A stretch of DNA of 64,000 nt from Diadema setosum (GCA_033980235.1 CM067059.1:16688100-16752099), one strand, 5' to 3'. Shown: positions 25,501 to 37,742, numbered from the stretch's first letter. Program-made: numbers and translations. The notes: generated from the letters alone by a model not told the origin.

Positions 25501-26296
25501 CTCTTGATCGTAATGATGCAAATACTGTTTGCCCATATACAAGATTTAGATATTGCCTAGTTCCTGTACTCTCTTCCATAACTTATCTAGAAGCTTTAAG
25601 TGAAGAACATTATAATATTCTGACGAGATATACAATTTTTTTTTTGTGCGCATTACGAACATTAATCTCCAACATAATAATTGTGTCCAATAATGCTTTG
25701 TTTCAAAGTTTAGTTTTTGTGTTGCAAAGGTTAGGATCACAGAGGGCGCTACCCTAAATGGTGGAAGGGTTATACTTTTTTAATGTTTGAACAGACTAGA
25801 CTTATCTCAAATCACAAAAAAGGCTGGATATAGATTTTTACAACCGTTGGACAAGATTGAGATATTTATAGAGAGTATTAACAACTATCTTCTAGAAAGT
25901 GATCAAAATCTAGGTGTCATTTTCTCTAAAACAGCGACGTCGACAATGATTGCCATGAATATATTCACCCTCAGGAGTATTACCACATAGAAAATAGGCA
26001 AATACATGGTAAATACATACTCCAAAATAGTTGGATACCAAATAAAATATATCTAGGACACTCTTATAGATGCCGAAATTGACATCTTAATAATGATCAT
26101 TCACTCAAACTGTCTCAAAAATTTGGGAAAAGAGCCAACCGGAAGTGACGTCATACATTGCGTGATTTTGGCGGGAAGGCCAACGATGAGACCCGGCAGC
26201 GATGCATTTTTGTGATGTCCAGGGTCCATGTAAACTTCTTATGAGGTCAGTTGCTTGTCCGCTTTTCGGTTGAATAAACCTCCTTGGCCCCCGGTC

Positions 26297-28050
26297 TAAT
26301 ATTGCCAGAAAATTAAGCTTTATCCAATCAACGAAGCTGACTTATTGCATTATTCGAGGAATATACTGGGTCTTCATGGAAATGGATGAAAAAAAGGATA
26401 TTCAACATCGCTCTGAGTTGACATAATGTTTAATCGCAGAGCAATTTCGCTGTCTTAGTATTTTCAAGTTGATGAAATCTTGCAAAACATTGCCAAAAGC
26501 CTACACTTACTGTATTATCTCAAAGTTTGACAAATACAAATAAACACATGCGAATGTGCGTTTGTTTAGTGAAAGTTTGGATTTTACTCAAGATTAAGAC
26601 GTGAATGGATTTGAAGATTAGAGAAGAAAGTCATCTCAGTACTACCCCCTTTTTCTTTAATTCCGTTTCTGACAATCATCTCCTTTTGTTTATGAAACAG
26701 ATTGTACTGGTAGTCCTACACACCACTATCCAAAATGTGTATGTTGTGAGTTGAAAGACATGATTTCATGCAAACACTTTTTTCTCTTTCTCTCAAAACA
26801 CTGAGTTATAATACGTGCCTAGTGTTGATGGGCTTTATATAAGAAACTCCGAGCAGCCGATGTAACTATCGAGGGCAGTCTGCAAGGACAATGTAAAGAC
26901 ATCGAAACGACCTCGGAAAAAGATGGCCGCAGAATTCACTGCGGTTCTAGTTAATCACTGAGCTGCTATATGTACTGAATCTCTTCGAGAATGACCTGGC
27001 TGCATGTATATAGTCCAGGAATGTGAATTAGTTCTTGACACTCTGAGTTATGGCTATCGGTAATTTCTGCTGAATTCAAGGCGGGGTAAAAACTCGCCAG
27101 TTATTTATATTTCATCATCTACATCTGTTGAGCAGCTCCACACTGCTCATAACGTCGAAATTATCAGCACCGTAAAAGTTTTGTGCAAATGAACCTTCAC
27201 TTTCATTCTATTTTTTTCCTTCTCTGAATTATCACAGTCGATTCTTTTTGTGTACATAATAATATTCATTGTGTATAATGTTTATGTGATGTATTATTAT
27301 AATTACATTTATTATCTATTCAGATGCAATTCTTTAAGAAAGAGTAATATTCATAGTGGACTCTTTTTGTTGTTGTTGAGCCTGGACTCAAAGTGTATTA
27401 CCTGTATTCTAGAGACCCTTTTTATTGCATACGGCCCATGCATTATGTGTGACAGCACACGCTCGTTTGTAACGAAGCACCGTCAATTGTTCCTGTCTTG
27501 CTACCCCATGAAAGGATGGAGAGAGGTAGAGTGAAAATTCATCAGCATAATGGCTTGGAAACCAATTCAACCCACTGTCGTATCCACCAGGATATAACAC
27601 AGAACCAGTTAGAAATGATTATTCCGTCAGAGGCGAAGTCAACACCGTGTCCAATTAGCTTAATTCATAGACTTCAAGGTACGATTGTCCATTTATCGAC
27701 AGCCATGGTCAACAGGGAAACGTCTAGGCAACTGCAGAATGTCCCTAGAGGGATGGATGGGAAGGGACAGAGAGAAGACAGAAGCGGGGGGTGTACGGGA
27801 GAAAATTGACAGTGAGGGCGGAATATGTAAGATTGATCGAAAATACATTTCATCATGCAGAGAGTGTGCATGTAAACTGTTTTAGTAGCAGTTACTTCCA
27901 ATTCAGGGAAGCTTTACAAAGGGAGTACATTATGACTTTGGCTGCATTGCTTTCTACCTGCATTTCCTTAGCAAGAATTAAAGATTAAGTGGAATAAAAA
28001 CATAATGGCAGTTCTAAATAAATTGATTTCAAATGCATTCTTTTATTTAC
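26297..28050. other. No supported gene
   Basis: Unremarkable A+T-rich DNA with a few frames of about 60-100 codons that lack motifs or splice context. Confidence 0.5.
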
Positions 28051-28059
28051 TCAAACGGT

Positions 28060-28715
28060 TACCATTTCTAATTCCGAAGGTTCGTTAATCCGAAAATAAA
28101 ATAAGGTTCGCTATTCCAAAGGTTTGTTATTCCGAAGGTTCTCTCCTCCTCCTCCGTATATGCCCCCACCCCTTCTATCATCATCATCAGGATGAGACAT
28201 GCATGACGTACAAACAATCAGTACAAAAAGTGATTCAAAGACATCCAAAAAAAAAAAGACAGAGAGAGAAAAGAATAAGAAATCACACATGCCTGCACTG
28301 ATTATCCCCCAAATAATTCCTGCGTACGTCTCTTGTCACCATAGATTAGACCCTTCCCCTCCCCATAACTCTCTCACTCCCCAGCCTCCTCCCCCATTCC
28401 TCCCTGCACCGCCACAGATAAGTTAATTTCCGGATTAACAAACATTCGGAATAATGAACCTTCGGAATAACGAACCATATTTCTTTTTCGGATAAACGAA
28501 CCTTTGGAATGACGAACGTTACTTCATTTTCGGTTTAACGAACCTTCGGAATGACGCCACAATGTTGGGATTGAGGAACCCTGTTTCATTTTTGGACTAA
28601 CGGACATCTATAGGTATAGTGAATTGTGTTTCGGAAAAACAAACCTTCCGAAAAGAGAACCTTATTTCATTCTCTGATTAACGAACCTTCAGAAGAACGA
28701 ACATCACCCTATTCA
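28060..28715. repeat. TTCGGAATAACGAACC repeat in two inverted clusters
   Basis: At 28060-28150 the motif appears as GGTTCGTTATTCCGAA variants. At 28425-28715 it appears as TTCGGAATAACGAACC variants, roughly every 22-28 bp, about ten copies. The two clusters face each other around a C-rich 280-bp centre, so the whole could fold back. Probably a degenerate mobile element. Confidence 0.7.
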
Positions 28716-29916
28716 AGCAGGCTTGCAGCCAAGCCCAGACAAGGTAACACCAACATCTCCTATTCCATGGTGATCCTCGTTGTTCTAAATAAATTTAGGT
28801 GATAAGGAGATGATAACTAACTTGATGTAAATCGTATATCTATGAATATACTATGCACTTGTTCGGATACTATAAGAAGTTTGTCGCCATTATGATTTTT
28901 TACATTACCATCATTGTCTTTGAAATTCATAATACCCATTTCGCTAAGAAAGAAAAAAAAAACAATATGCCCCTTGTCAATGAGGAGCAGTATCGACCTG
29001 TTCGGTTTAAGCGCTGTTTTTTTTTTATGCTAATGTCCATTTCTGCCATAACTGGGGGTTTCAGCATGTCTTGGGTTATGCTCTGATGTAGGAATGCACT
29101 TATTTTTTTCTTTTTAAATGCATAGGTCTATATTACTCTCTTCTGGTCCATGTGTAACCTTTTGGGCCATCCATTTGAAAAAAAAAAATATGCGAGAGAC
29201 ATGTTGACGTGCACCCACGCGCTTGCGTGCGCGCGTGACTAGGATAAGCTGATGAAAATGTGTGAGTTCACAAGGCATGAAAATTTTGATAATGAAATTG
29301 CATATTACTAAATAAGAAGGGATTAAGCGTAAAACAAGCACCTTATGTGCGTACTTATATTCAACTGAGTGTGCATACTCAGTGCTGGTTGTCTTGTAGT
29401 TCTGCCTTCGCAGATTCATCCACTGCATGCGGTCTACGCTACCCTGTCAGGGTTAAACAATAGACATTAACGTTGGTCATGGATTATTAATCAGCTGCAT
29501 GAAAGGACTGCCATATGAATATTCAATTTTTCAAAGGTTAAGTTTCTTCTGATTAAACCTGTGGGCTGTGGCAGTCATCCTTTATCGTTACTGGCTTCCA
29601 CCGATAAAGCGCTTTTGTATCCATGAAAGCATTCAGTGCAAGAGGGAATATGGGATTTATATAAAAAGCTATACCGTGTCTTCCCCTCCCCGCTTCGAAA
29701 TTATGATTTAAGGCCCATTTCTTTTGCGTTGTTATCAACAGTGTTCGAGATATCGAAACGGGCAGATTTAGAGACGAAATCGGGATATACGTATCAAGGA
29801 AGATGATATGAGTGTATTTATGTTCTGTCTGATACCGTAATATAAGTTATCCAGTTTGATACATTATATAGTCATGTATATAATAGATGTGTATATGTAG
29901 GGGCCTATATCCATGC

Positions 29917-30095
29917 AGGTCTCGACATTAGCCGTGGTCAGGAACCACGAAAAGGAATTTCGGGCCACCAGATTTCCAAAAAGGTTATGTTTTGGTGGCC
30001 CGATAAGGCATCTAAAATTCAAAATAAATTTTAATATTTCCTTTTATTTCGGGCCACCGAAATTTCATATTCGAAGATTTTAGTGGTCCGAACAA
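29917..30095. repeat. Dispersed repeat 'GGTGGCCCGA', copy 1
   Basis: GTCTCGACATTAGCCGTGG, then GGGCCACC, CCAAAAAGGTTATGTTTTGG and GGTGGCCCGA, ending in inverted GGGCCACC motifs. Further copies are near 39786-39938 (opposite strand), 53740-53860 and 54447-54590. Confidence 0.7.
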
Positions 30096-30098
30096 GCC

Positions 30099-30101
<3 letters not shown>

Positions 30102-30133
<32 letters not shown>

Positions 30134-30195
30134 CCCCTGATATATACACTATTATACTACACACATGTGTGTGTGTGTGTGTGTGTGTGTACTCG
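30102..30195. repeat. (GA)n and (TG)n microsatellites
   Basis: (GA)n at 30102-30131 and (TG)n at 30165-30191. Confidence 0.9.
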
Positions 30196-30199
30196 TGTG

Positions 30200-33100
30200 T
30201 GGGTGTATATGCTTGTTTTTGTCTTACATTTAATCCCATAGAAATGATGTTATTACAACAACACGAACTAGAGAATGACAACATGAATTTCTGAAATCCA
30301 GAATATGGTCTTTGCTGATTTCTCTGGATTAGAATTTGATTTAGACAATCGCCTGATTTGCAGCTCATGCGATTCGAGTTTCATCGCAGGTTTTGTCTGA
30401 CTTGTTTGATTGTCAATATCATTAATCTCTCTGGCTCTCTCAAAAGAAGTGAGGGCTTAATTACACGGAGAACCACACGGAGTCCACTGCTTGATGTTGA
30501 CGTACGGCTGGTCTCCTTGGAGTTGCATCCGGATAGCGCTCTCTCCCTCTCCCTCTTTCTGTCGCTGCAATAAAGGACAGCGAAAATATTCTGCCCATCA
30601 CATTTTGCGCGAGCTCGTTGGCTACAGTCATTAAAGCAGTCACGGCTGCCCGAGTAGGTACAATGGCGGGCCGAGGGACGGCAACGCAATAAGCGCTTTG
30701 CTGTGGCGCGTAATAATTATAGCCACTCATGTTGTCAAAGAGAAGTCACCAGTTGCGTTAATTGATGGCAGCAGGGTTCTATTTACTTCCCCAAAATCAT
30801 TCCAATCATCTGGCGAGAGCGGGCAATTCAGATATAGCTTTTGTCATTGAAGTAAGAAGGGGGAAAAAGGAACAAAAACACTCCAAGGCAACGAGTTATG
30901 TCACCCACGCGTCTTCAATTATAATAATTAATCAAGGCATCAAAACACTGCAAAATAACTTCAGATGTAGTGTAGAGTCATGGAAAAGTAGTGTAGAAAG
31001 TTTTGTTCATCTATCATGCTGTGATAGTGATGTACATTGGTATCGCAGTGTGAATTTTAGAGTTATTTTGCTATTTTCCTTGCTGGTTAACAATAGTAAA
31101 TTCATTCAAATGATCCATAGTTTATGGGAAAAAACATCGTGCTCATACAAAACAATATTCAGCGCCGTGTCTCCTGGGTTTTGTACTAACAACAACAAAG
31201 AAAAGATGCTGATAATGTTTTTATCCCCCCCCCTCCTTTTTTTTTCGGTAAGGGACCTAAATCTGTTGTGTTCCCTTCGTATCAAATTTTCGTGTCATTT
31301 TCTACTACATAAGTATGCATGTTTTTCATATTTTTTACAAGAATTTAATTAGAGTAACGCAGAAGATGGAAGTCCATTCAAAACGCACATTGATCCATTA
31401 AGAACCCGACGAAGAGTGACTATATCACGCAAGAACAACAAGAGAATCAACATGCACTGGTGACAAACACAATATCAATCATAAGATAATTTACCCAAAT
31501 ATCTCAGTTGCAAACAAGAGGAGGATAAAAGCATGATAAGAGTAGAGATTCAAGTAACAATTTCATCTCGCTTTGGTTCCTCCAACATTCATTTTAAATG
31601 TCTGCCAAACAAGATCTCCATAGTCGCGGAATTGGTTTCCAGAGTAACACGCGTGTGTGGAATTTTCCACGAAGCGAATACTTATAGTGAGGCCATAGAC
31701 AGCTGCACATAATTATTGTTATTCTCTCGTTTCCAGCAGCCCGTCCGTGTCTGTATTTGTGAGCTCTAGGGAATGCACTGTAGACATGCATTAAAGATTC
31801 TTTGCTCTTTGTCAAGTCCTATCTGAAACGTTTTCCCTTCTCTCCTCAAAATGCAGCAATAAATCATCATTCTATTTTTGTATTAGTTGCGCATTACATT
31901 AATAACGCAAGTATAAGATCCATTGTTCTGTGCGTAGGGCCTATAGATGATAGCTGATGTGACAGGGTTTATGATCTATGTAATATCCACGAAGGGAAAC
32001 TTATGCAACATAGAAAAACTAACCTAAAAATCGATTTCCTTCAGCTGACAACGTCTATGGTAAAAATGAAGGGGGTCAAGTAATGATTGTGCCGTTTAGC
32101 ACGAACATGAAGACTGATTTAATTAATAATGATCCCAACTATCTGGATAGCTGAAACTTCAACGGAGAGTTTTTTTTTTTTTTTTTTTGCCTGACATAGA
32201 TTATAATAGTATCCAGCAGTAAACTTCGAGAGATTGCATTGTGTATACAAACTAGACTGAAACAAATAAAACAGGCATTCACTTGACATAATTCCATGGT
32301 TTTCTTGTTCATTAAGCAACATTTTGTAAATTATACCTAAGTAGGGCATAAGACTAATTTAGTGTTCATGGTTACATAAGATAACACAACATAACATAAC
32401 ATAACATAACATAACGTGACACTGCATTTCTTCAGCGCCTTTTCATCATCAGCTACAACGCGCTGTAACACAACAATCATGTTGTGTACAAGCAGAACAC
32501 AACTTTGGCACAAAATCAGATAGAGAAGAGTTTATAAAGTAAAGAATAAATCCACAGTTCATGCAGCTATATTCATTGAAAGAAGTTATTTTTAAGGAGT
32601 CTCTTGCTGTATCATCAAATAACTCCATGGGGAGATCCAGAGTTTGGGGGAAAAGCAGAAAATGAACAATCACTAAATGTTGTGAGTTCGAGGGTTAGGG
32701 AAGGAATTATGAATGTGCCATCTAGTAAGGGTGTAGAGAAAGAAGGTCCACTGCGTGACGTAGTGCCTTTTTATGAATTTACATAATTGTATACTAGTAT
32801 GTTATGACGTTGGACTTGTATACCGAATGCGGCTTCTATATCCTGATTTATAGTATTAATACAACCGCGCAATAATTATCATTATACTTAGGTAAGAATA
32901 TCGAAAGTATGTCAAGTTTGTGTTGAATTTTTTCGTTTTATTTCATTTTCATCTTTTTTAATTCATTCTTTTAATCATTTAACGAGCTTTCCTGAGTGAA
33001 ATGACTATGGTTTTTAAGATTTCTCCCTGTGCTGCGCACTACGACTGACATATATATATTTTTTTAATCTTAGAATTAGGAGACATTTAGTTTAGTGTCC

Positions 33101-33745
33101 AGATTAAACGTTCTGTGTCGTGTCAAATGGTTTGACATTCAGTCGTCTTATTAAGATCATGAGTATGCGAAATCGATCTGCACACGTCCGTCCTCAACAA
33201 AGTTTCAAAATCACCCAATACTCAGTCGAACTTGTTCTTGTTAACACTTTCACACAAATTTCCTATACTGAAAGGAGAAGGATAAGTCTATTAACATTTT
33301 GGCATTAGTCATAACTCTCTACTGGCAAGAAAAGAAACGTTATATTCAGGGTTGACAATGTTTGTGCATGTATCATTCCTAAATTCGGGCTTAAGTCTGT
33401 TCAAAGCACATCGTAATAATGATTCTTTACAGAAATTCAGTAGACATGCATGTTTACTGTCATTATCTTTACCTTTCTTGTACATACGTCTTGTGCAATA
33501 AGAAAGCGTTTGAAGATAATCTTTTCCGTTTGTCTTCTTTTTCTCCCTGACTTTTTTTTTTTTTTTGCTGCGACGTCACACAAAATCATGATCTAATTAC
33601 TGCTTTATGACATGTACGTATTTTGGTCAAGCAGCACCATAAGCTGTTATATCTTGTAATCTTGCCGCCCTAAAATCAATCGTCTGCTCTGCTTTATTTT
33701 TAAGTATGGCTGAGAGAAATGATGCACAAGTCATTCAACAACAGT
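30200..33745. other. No supported gene
   Basis: Contains (ATAAC)n at 32382-32416 and a 20-base T run at about 32170. The longest open frame of the window (30762-31352, 196 codons) lies here but looks random (see rejected items). Confidence 0.5.
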
Positions 33746-33850
33746 TGCGGTGGTCGGTAGATATGATTTCAAGATTCTACACCAGAGAGGAAAACGGACA
33801 CCCTATCAGCGGAAGGGGCGGGAGATGCACGTTGTGACAGAATATATGAA
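33746..33850 (+). pseudogene. Possible Ty3/gypsy-type retroelement fragment
   Basis: A frame encodes VGRYDFKILHQRGKR followed by a basic stretch ending GREMHV. It resembles the 'YDFKI.HRPGK.H.NADALSR' tether just after RNase H in gypsy-type polyproteins, with the NADALSR part damaged. The preceding bases also read QQLRW in another frame, compatible with a frameshift. No adjacent reverse transcriptase or integrase is visible. Confidence 0.35.
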
Positions 33851-34379
33851 CAAATTGCACATGAAACCTTCAAGTGCTGACAGGAAATGTATTGCATGGG
33901 TGGAAAGGCAGATTGAATGTCTAAGAAGGCAGAATGCTATTCTATCAACGGGCTGTGCTCCTCGGAAAACGATATTAAGTTGTGAAATTAATGTCAGGAT
34001 AGGTTACGTAATCTGGTAAAAAGTCTGCTTGGTCTACCAGCCCCTCCAATGCACTCTTGATGTGTCTTGTTAGACTACACAATCATGCTGTGGGTATCAT
34101 CATAATCAATGTTATTCTGATTGTGCGGCTATCATCTTCTTCATTGTTAACATGAGATGATGGAATGCATTTGTGGCAAGGTCATCCGTTTTTAGAACGC
34201 TTGACAATATATGAATTTCTGGGGCAGAGATGTGTAACGTCTGCAGTCAACTTCCTCTTTCGGAATGCAGCGATTGAGTTCTAATTAACCGCATATTTTC
34301 AAATCTCGCGTAATGTACTGATTTTTGTTCTCAATGCACTATTCATATGATATTCATATACATAATTGTATCATATCTC

Positions 34380-34396
34380 ACTATATATATATATAT

Positions 34397-34435
<39 letters not shown>
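34380..34435. repeat. (TA)n microsatellite
   Basis: An almost pure TA array, starting right after CTCAC. Confidence 0.95.
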
Positions 34436-34438
<3 letters not shown>

Positions 34439-34590
34439 TCATATTCATCATTCGCCATGTGGTTCCCATGGCGCTGATTCGCGCCTTGTTACTTGGGTTG
34501 ACAAAATTTTCATTGAGAAAGCGGATGATGATTGTGTTAATTAATTAACGTTTAGAAGTGTTTCTGCAATGTGTCATAGACAGCTCTTAC

Positions 34591-34936
34591 CAATGGTAGA
34601 CACGACCGTTGCAACGAAATAAAATGCTCCAGGGAAATCCCATCTCGGCCTTCTGTCAGGGAGGAGTCCTTTTGCCGATGCCGTCGCGAAGTCATCCAGC
34701 ATTTTATCAAAATCTGTCTGGTTGAACGGTTCACTCAAGTTAAGGTATCTATAAACGTATTCTGAATAGCGCGATTTATATATATCTCTTTCTTTCATCT
34801 CAGTGGACCCCTCAATGAGATGGAATATTTCCGCTCCGATCAGCATGTAGAGAAGGAGTAGAAGCACAAGAAGGACGAATCGAGCGTTGTCTTCTTTCAG
34901 GTGAAGTAAGGCGCAGAAGGTGGTGCCCCGCGCCAT
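34591..34936 (-). CDS. KCNK13: THIK-type two-pore K+ channel (KCNK13/KCNK12-like), first coding exon
   Basis: This is the N-terminal exon of a K2P background potassium channel of the plasma membrane; two subunits make one pore. From ATG at 34936 it encodes 115 codons plus one base. Residues 1-18 form a short cytoplasmic start ending LKEDNAR. TM1 is about residues 20-41 (FVLLVLLLLLYMLIGAEIFH). An extracellular cap follows, with N-glycosylation sequons NLS (66) and NQT (72). RPRWDFPGAFYFVATVVSTI (96-115) is the first pore helix and filter entry. LNEDNARF, the ATRAG-like cap end and PRWDF.GAFYFV.TVVSTIG match THIK-1/THIK-2 better than other K2Ps. The exon ends ATTG|GTAAGA inside the filter glycine codon, an intron position conserved in K2P genes. 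I found no downstream exon in the window. KCNK13 and KCNK12 cannot be separated from this exon alone. Confidence 0.9.
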
Positions 34937-36647
34937 AACGAACCCCCTCGGTTCCTGCGATGCTGCGGGGTTCTTCCTTCCACCGAAATCCGATGGAAAA
35001 TCTCAGTGAGATGGGAACTTTAGGTTGAACACAAACAGGGGAACATCAGACAACGATACGAAAATGAGCTTCATGACATTCATCCACATAGATCTTAAAC
35101 TTGGTGTGGTCCATTTCTCTTTTCAGCTCTCAGACTATATATCCAAGTTAAAGTTAATCCGGTTATAAAACTCTATACAGAGTGGATTTTACTGCATAAT
35201 CCTGATAGTTCGGAGACGAATGTCACTTAAAAACGACAGGTGACTCAGTGGACTATATTTCAGCAAACCTGTAATAATCCAAAACAGCAACGAGTCACCT
35301 GCAACGATCATGCGACATAATTTTCCAGCGAGGATAACACGCAGCCATAATGACTACCTCTTGATGCCGGAACGACCAACCAACTCCCCAGCAAATGTGA
35401 CATCCAAGTCAACCACGAAATCCACAGTAAACTTGCCTTTGAATTTTTCACCTCGGTAGCAGAGCATTAGTTGTTCTAGACTTGGAACCATTGTCATGTC
35501 TTTTCTGCTGAATGGAAGTCAGGTCCGCACATCGATGGCGCAACAGTGTTGGCAGATGTCGACAAACTAGCTAATGATGGCTGAGGGAAAACTCACGCCA
35601 TGCAGCCATTTTGGACTCACATACTGCGCAGTTATTTTCTGTTAAGCATTTCTAACACATTGGATGCGTCAGACCAACAATATATCACAAAGTTACCATC
35701 AAAACGCCGAGTTTCTCCCCTGAATTGATAACTTGCAGTATTCGGTTCAAAGTAGAAAATCAAAACGTCGACAAACGTGTAGGTAAGGAATCGGAACTAT
35801 GTTGGCGTTCCTGATTTCAAGAAAGTATATCCACCAGCTAAATTTCACGTTTGATCCAGTGTGGTCTCCATTTTGGGTGTACATCAACAGAAGATTTCAG
35901 ACGAAGCTGGAAAACTCGATATGCAATAGGCGGCGCAGCTTTCGTATCACCATGGTTTCCCGTGGCGCTGTACAAAATATCCACCGCCAAGAAGCTCTTT
36001 GGTGGAGAGAGGAAGAGACACAGAGGACGAGCAGGCCCCACACCTCATCATGTTAATTGCTACCCGGCCTCGTCGAGCACGCTGACTGGCTGAGCTCTCC
36101 TTCATAATTTATGAATATTAATCAAGTAGCCCCAACCACTGTGTCTGACAGGGTAGCATTAAACTGATTGCAACGGCGACCTGCGAGCAAATCGCATCAC
36201 ATCATCGCCATAAACAAAACTCATCTTTAGCAGCAGAACGTGCACGCGTTCGTAGCCAAAACAAATCCCCAATGGGCGGGCTGTGCTGAAAGGATATTTA
36301 TGTCTCAATTCAAATTAGCATATTTCGTTTGCTGCTCCATAATAATTCCTTTTACATTTTGAGTTCACAAGAGGTTGTGTGGATAAAGACAGTACTTCAC
36401 TTGCAGCATGTTTCTCAACAGGTGTTCCGAGTGAAAAAAACCAGAGGACGAGTGCAATCTTAGAACGCCACCTGTCTGTGCTCTCACGCTCCTGGGCGCC
36501 ACGCCAAGGAAGATACTACGGAAACCACAGCGCATGCTCTGGAGGACTTTCACGGCGAACGAACGACAGTTTCTTTAGAACAGAACCGGTGAAGCGAGTA
36601 TGAAATTCAGTAGTCTTAGCTCGCTGTCACCCAATCCGGTAATGTTA

Positions 36648-36650
<3 letters not shown>
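34937..36650. other. Upstream region of the THIK channel exon
   Basis: The 5' leader and promoter of the minus-strand channel gene should lie here. There is no clear TATA box at an expected place. A GCCATTTTGG (YY1-like) motif is at about 35605. Overlapping frames at 35.8-36.1 kb on both strands look like chance. Transcription start not determinable. Confidence 0.35.

Positions 36651-36690
<40 letters not shown>
36651..36690. repeat. (TA)n microsatellite
   Basis: A TA array directly next to the 220-bp palindrome. Confidence 0.95.
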
Positions 36691-36694
<4 letters not shown>

Positions 36695-36695
<1 letters not shown>

Positions 36696-36914
36696 ATAAT
36701 AAAGTCACAACATAGGAATGCAGGGAATGCATTAGTAGCCAACCTTGATTTAATGAATAATCAGAATTTTCGAGGAACCTTCCTCTTCTTCAGGGATGAC
36801 AGTGCACTGTCATCCCTGAAGAAGAGGAAGGTTCCTCGAAAATTCGGGTTATTCATTAAATCAAGATTGGCTATTAATGCATTCCCTGCATTCCTATGTT
36901 GTGACTTTATTATT
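36695..36914. repeat. 220-bp near-perfect palindrome
   Basis: Two 110-base arms meet without a spacer at AGTGCACT (36801-36808). The outer ends are AATAATAAAGTCACAAC and its complement. Only a few mismatches are seen, e.g. AATCAGAATTTTCG against CGAAAATTCGGGTT. Each arm contains CTGAAGAAGAGGAAGG. The same short frame is therefore open on both strands. Either a fold-back element or the joined ends of an inverted insertion. Confidence 0.9.
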
Positions 36915-37139
36915 GCTATTTCTAGTACTGCCAATACGCGGAACAACTACAATATATATACATATATATTTTAGCGGGAGAACAGAGACAAAAGAAAATG
37001 TAGTACACAAACGGTTCTTTGTTTATTCATAATATTCTTATTCACAAATTTCGGGTACATTTCTATTTCCCTTTGTCAAGTGATTTACAGTCTCAGAAAG
37101 AACAATAACGATAACCGTAACCATGACTAATTCTATCTG

Positions 37140-37141
<2 letters not shown>

Positions 37142-37221
<80 letters not shown>

Positions 37222-37222
37222 A
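37142..37222. repeat. Compound (CA)n(TA)n(TG)n microsatellite
   Basis: CA, TA and TG arrays follow one another, so the block is self-complementary and could extrude a cruciform. Another (TA)n lies at 37320-37350. Confidence 0.95.
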
Positions 37223-37315
37223 TTTATGTATGTATATATGTATACATATATATAGGAGGTCAAAGTAATAGTGATATCAGAGCTACGCACCGATTTCTCC
37301 TTCCTTTCTCATATT

Positions 37316-37353
<38 letters not shown>

Positions 37354-37687
37354 GCATTATGGATATTTCTAAGAGTAGATCTACGGTAAATATTCATGGT
37401 GTCACTTTGCATATTTACATAGTTGCATCGAAAATACTGATTTTGTTGAATTCTCATAAAAACAGATACTATGTCTCACAACACAGTGAATGTCCGATTG
37501 ATAGAAACAGTGTGACGTAGGTAAGACACGGAACAGAGGACTTGATAGTGATCCTGATAACACGATTCATTGTTAAATTAAAATCAACAAAATCACGGAG
37601 AAAATGATGGCGATCAACACGATGAGCACAATGGGGGTATTCATACAAAAACCCAGACATGTTGCTCAAAAAGGGCAACCTCCGCAA

Positions 37688-37742
37688 CCACCCCCCCCCC
37701 CAAAAAAAAAAAAAACAACAACAACAACAACAACAACAAACA
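37688..37742. repeat. Poly-C, poly-A and (CAA)n tract
   Basis: A 10-base C run joined to a 13-base A run and then (CAA)n. Confidence 0.9.

Larger units (their letters stand above)
20401..26296. mobile_element. Head-to-head dimer of an uncharacterised transposon
   Basis: A 5.9-kb inverted repeat. The outer ends are GACCGGGGGCCCAGGAGGTT (20401) and, reversed from 26296, GACCGGGGGCCAAGGAGGTT, both abutting TA. The arms match at high identity over about 1.9 kb (20401-22300 against 26296-24400). They match again, more weakly, at about 23460-23830 against 24350-24090, leaving a central loop of about 23835-24080. The left arm holds an extra MITE insertion (22474-23249). Each arm carries a decayed copy of the same gene, transcribed inward on the left (minus) and outward on the right (plus). 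The loop again shows TTTTGAGACAG and a downstream layout like the outer end, so the centre may be a degenerate shared terminal repeat. No reverse transcriptase, RNase H or recognisable DDE domain was seen. Confidence 0.8.

Noticed and set aside
30461..30730. Minus-strand frame from ATG 30730 (MSGYNYYAPQQSAYC...)
   Set aside because: It has a real ATG and a pleasant-looking start, but the second half is a (GA)n-derived Arg/Glu run, and I see no clear donor or family.
30762..31352. Longest open frame (196 codons, plus strand)
   Set aside because: Composition is Ser/Phe/Ile/Asn-rich as expected from A+T-rich DNA, there is no motif or domain order, it runs through a poly-C/poly-T patch, and it has no splice or promoter context.
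35799..36093. Overlapping 60-85-codon frames upstream of the channel exon
   Set aside because: Open on both strands at once with no motif; likely chance in somewhat GC-richer DNA.
36805..36860. Hammerhead ribozyme-like core (CTGAAGA, a stem, then CGAAAA)
   Set aside because: Stem II would be out of register by one base and I cannot find matching stems I and III around the cleavage site.
36753..36974. Frame on both strands with SSLKKRKVPRKF
   Set aside because: It is the same sequence read from both arms of the 220-bp palindrome; no evidence of a protein.
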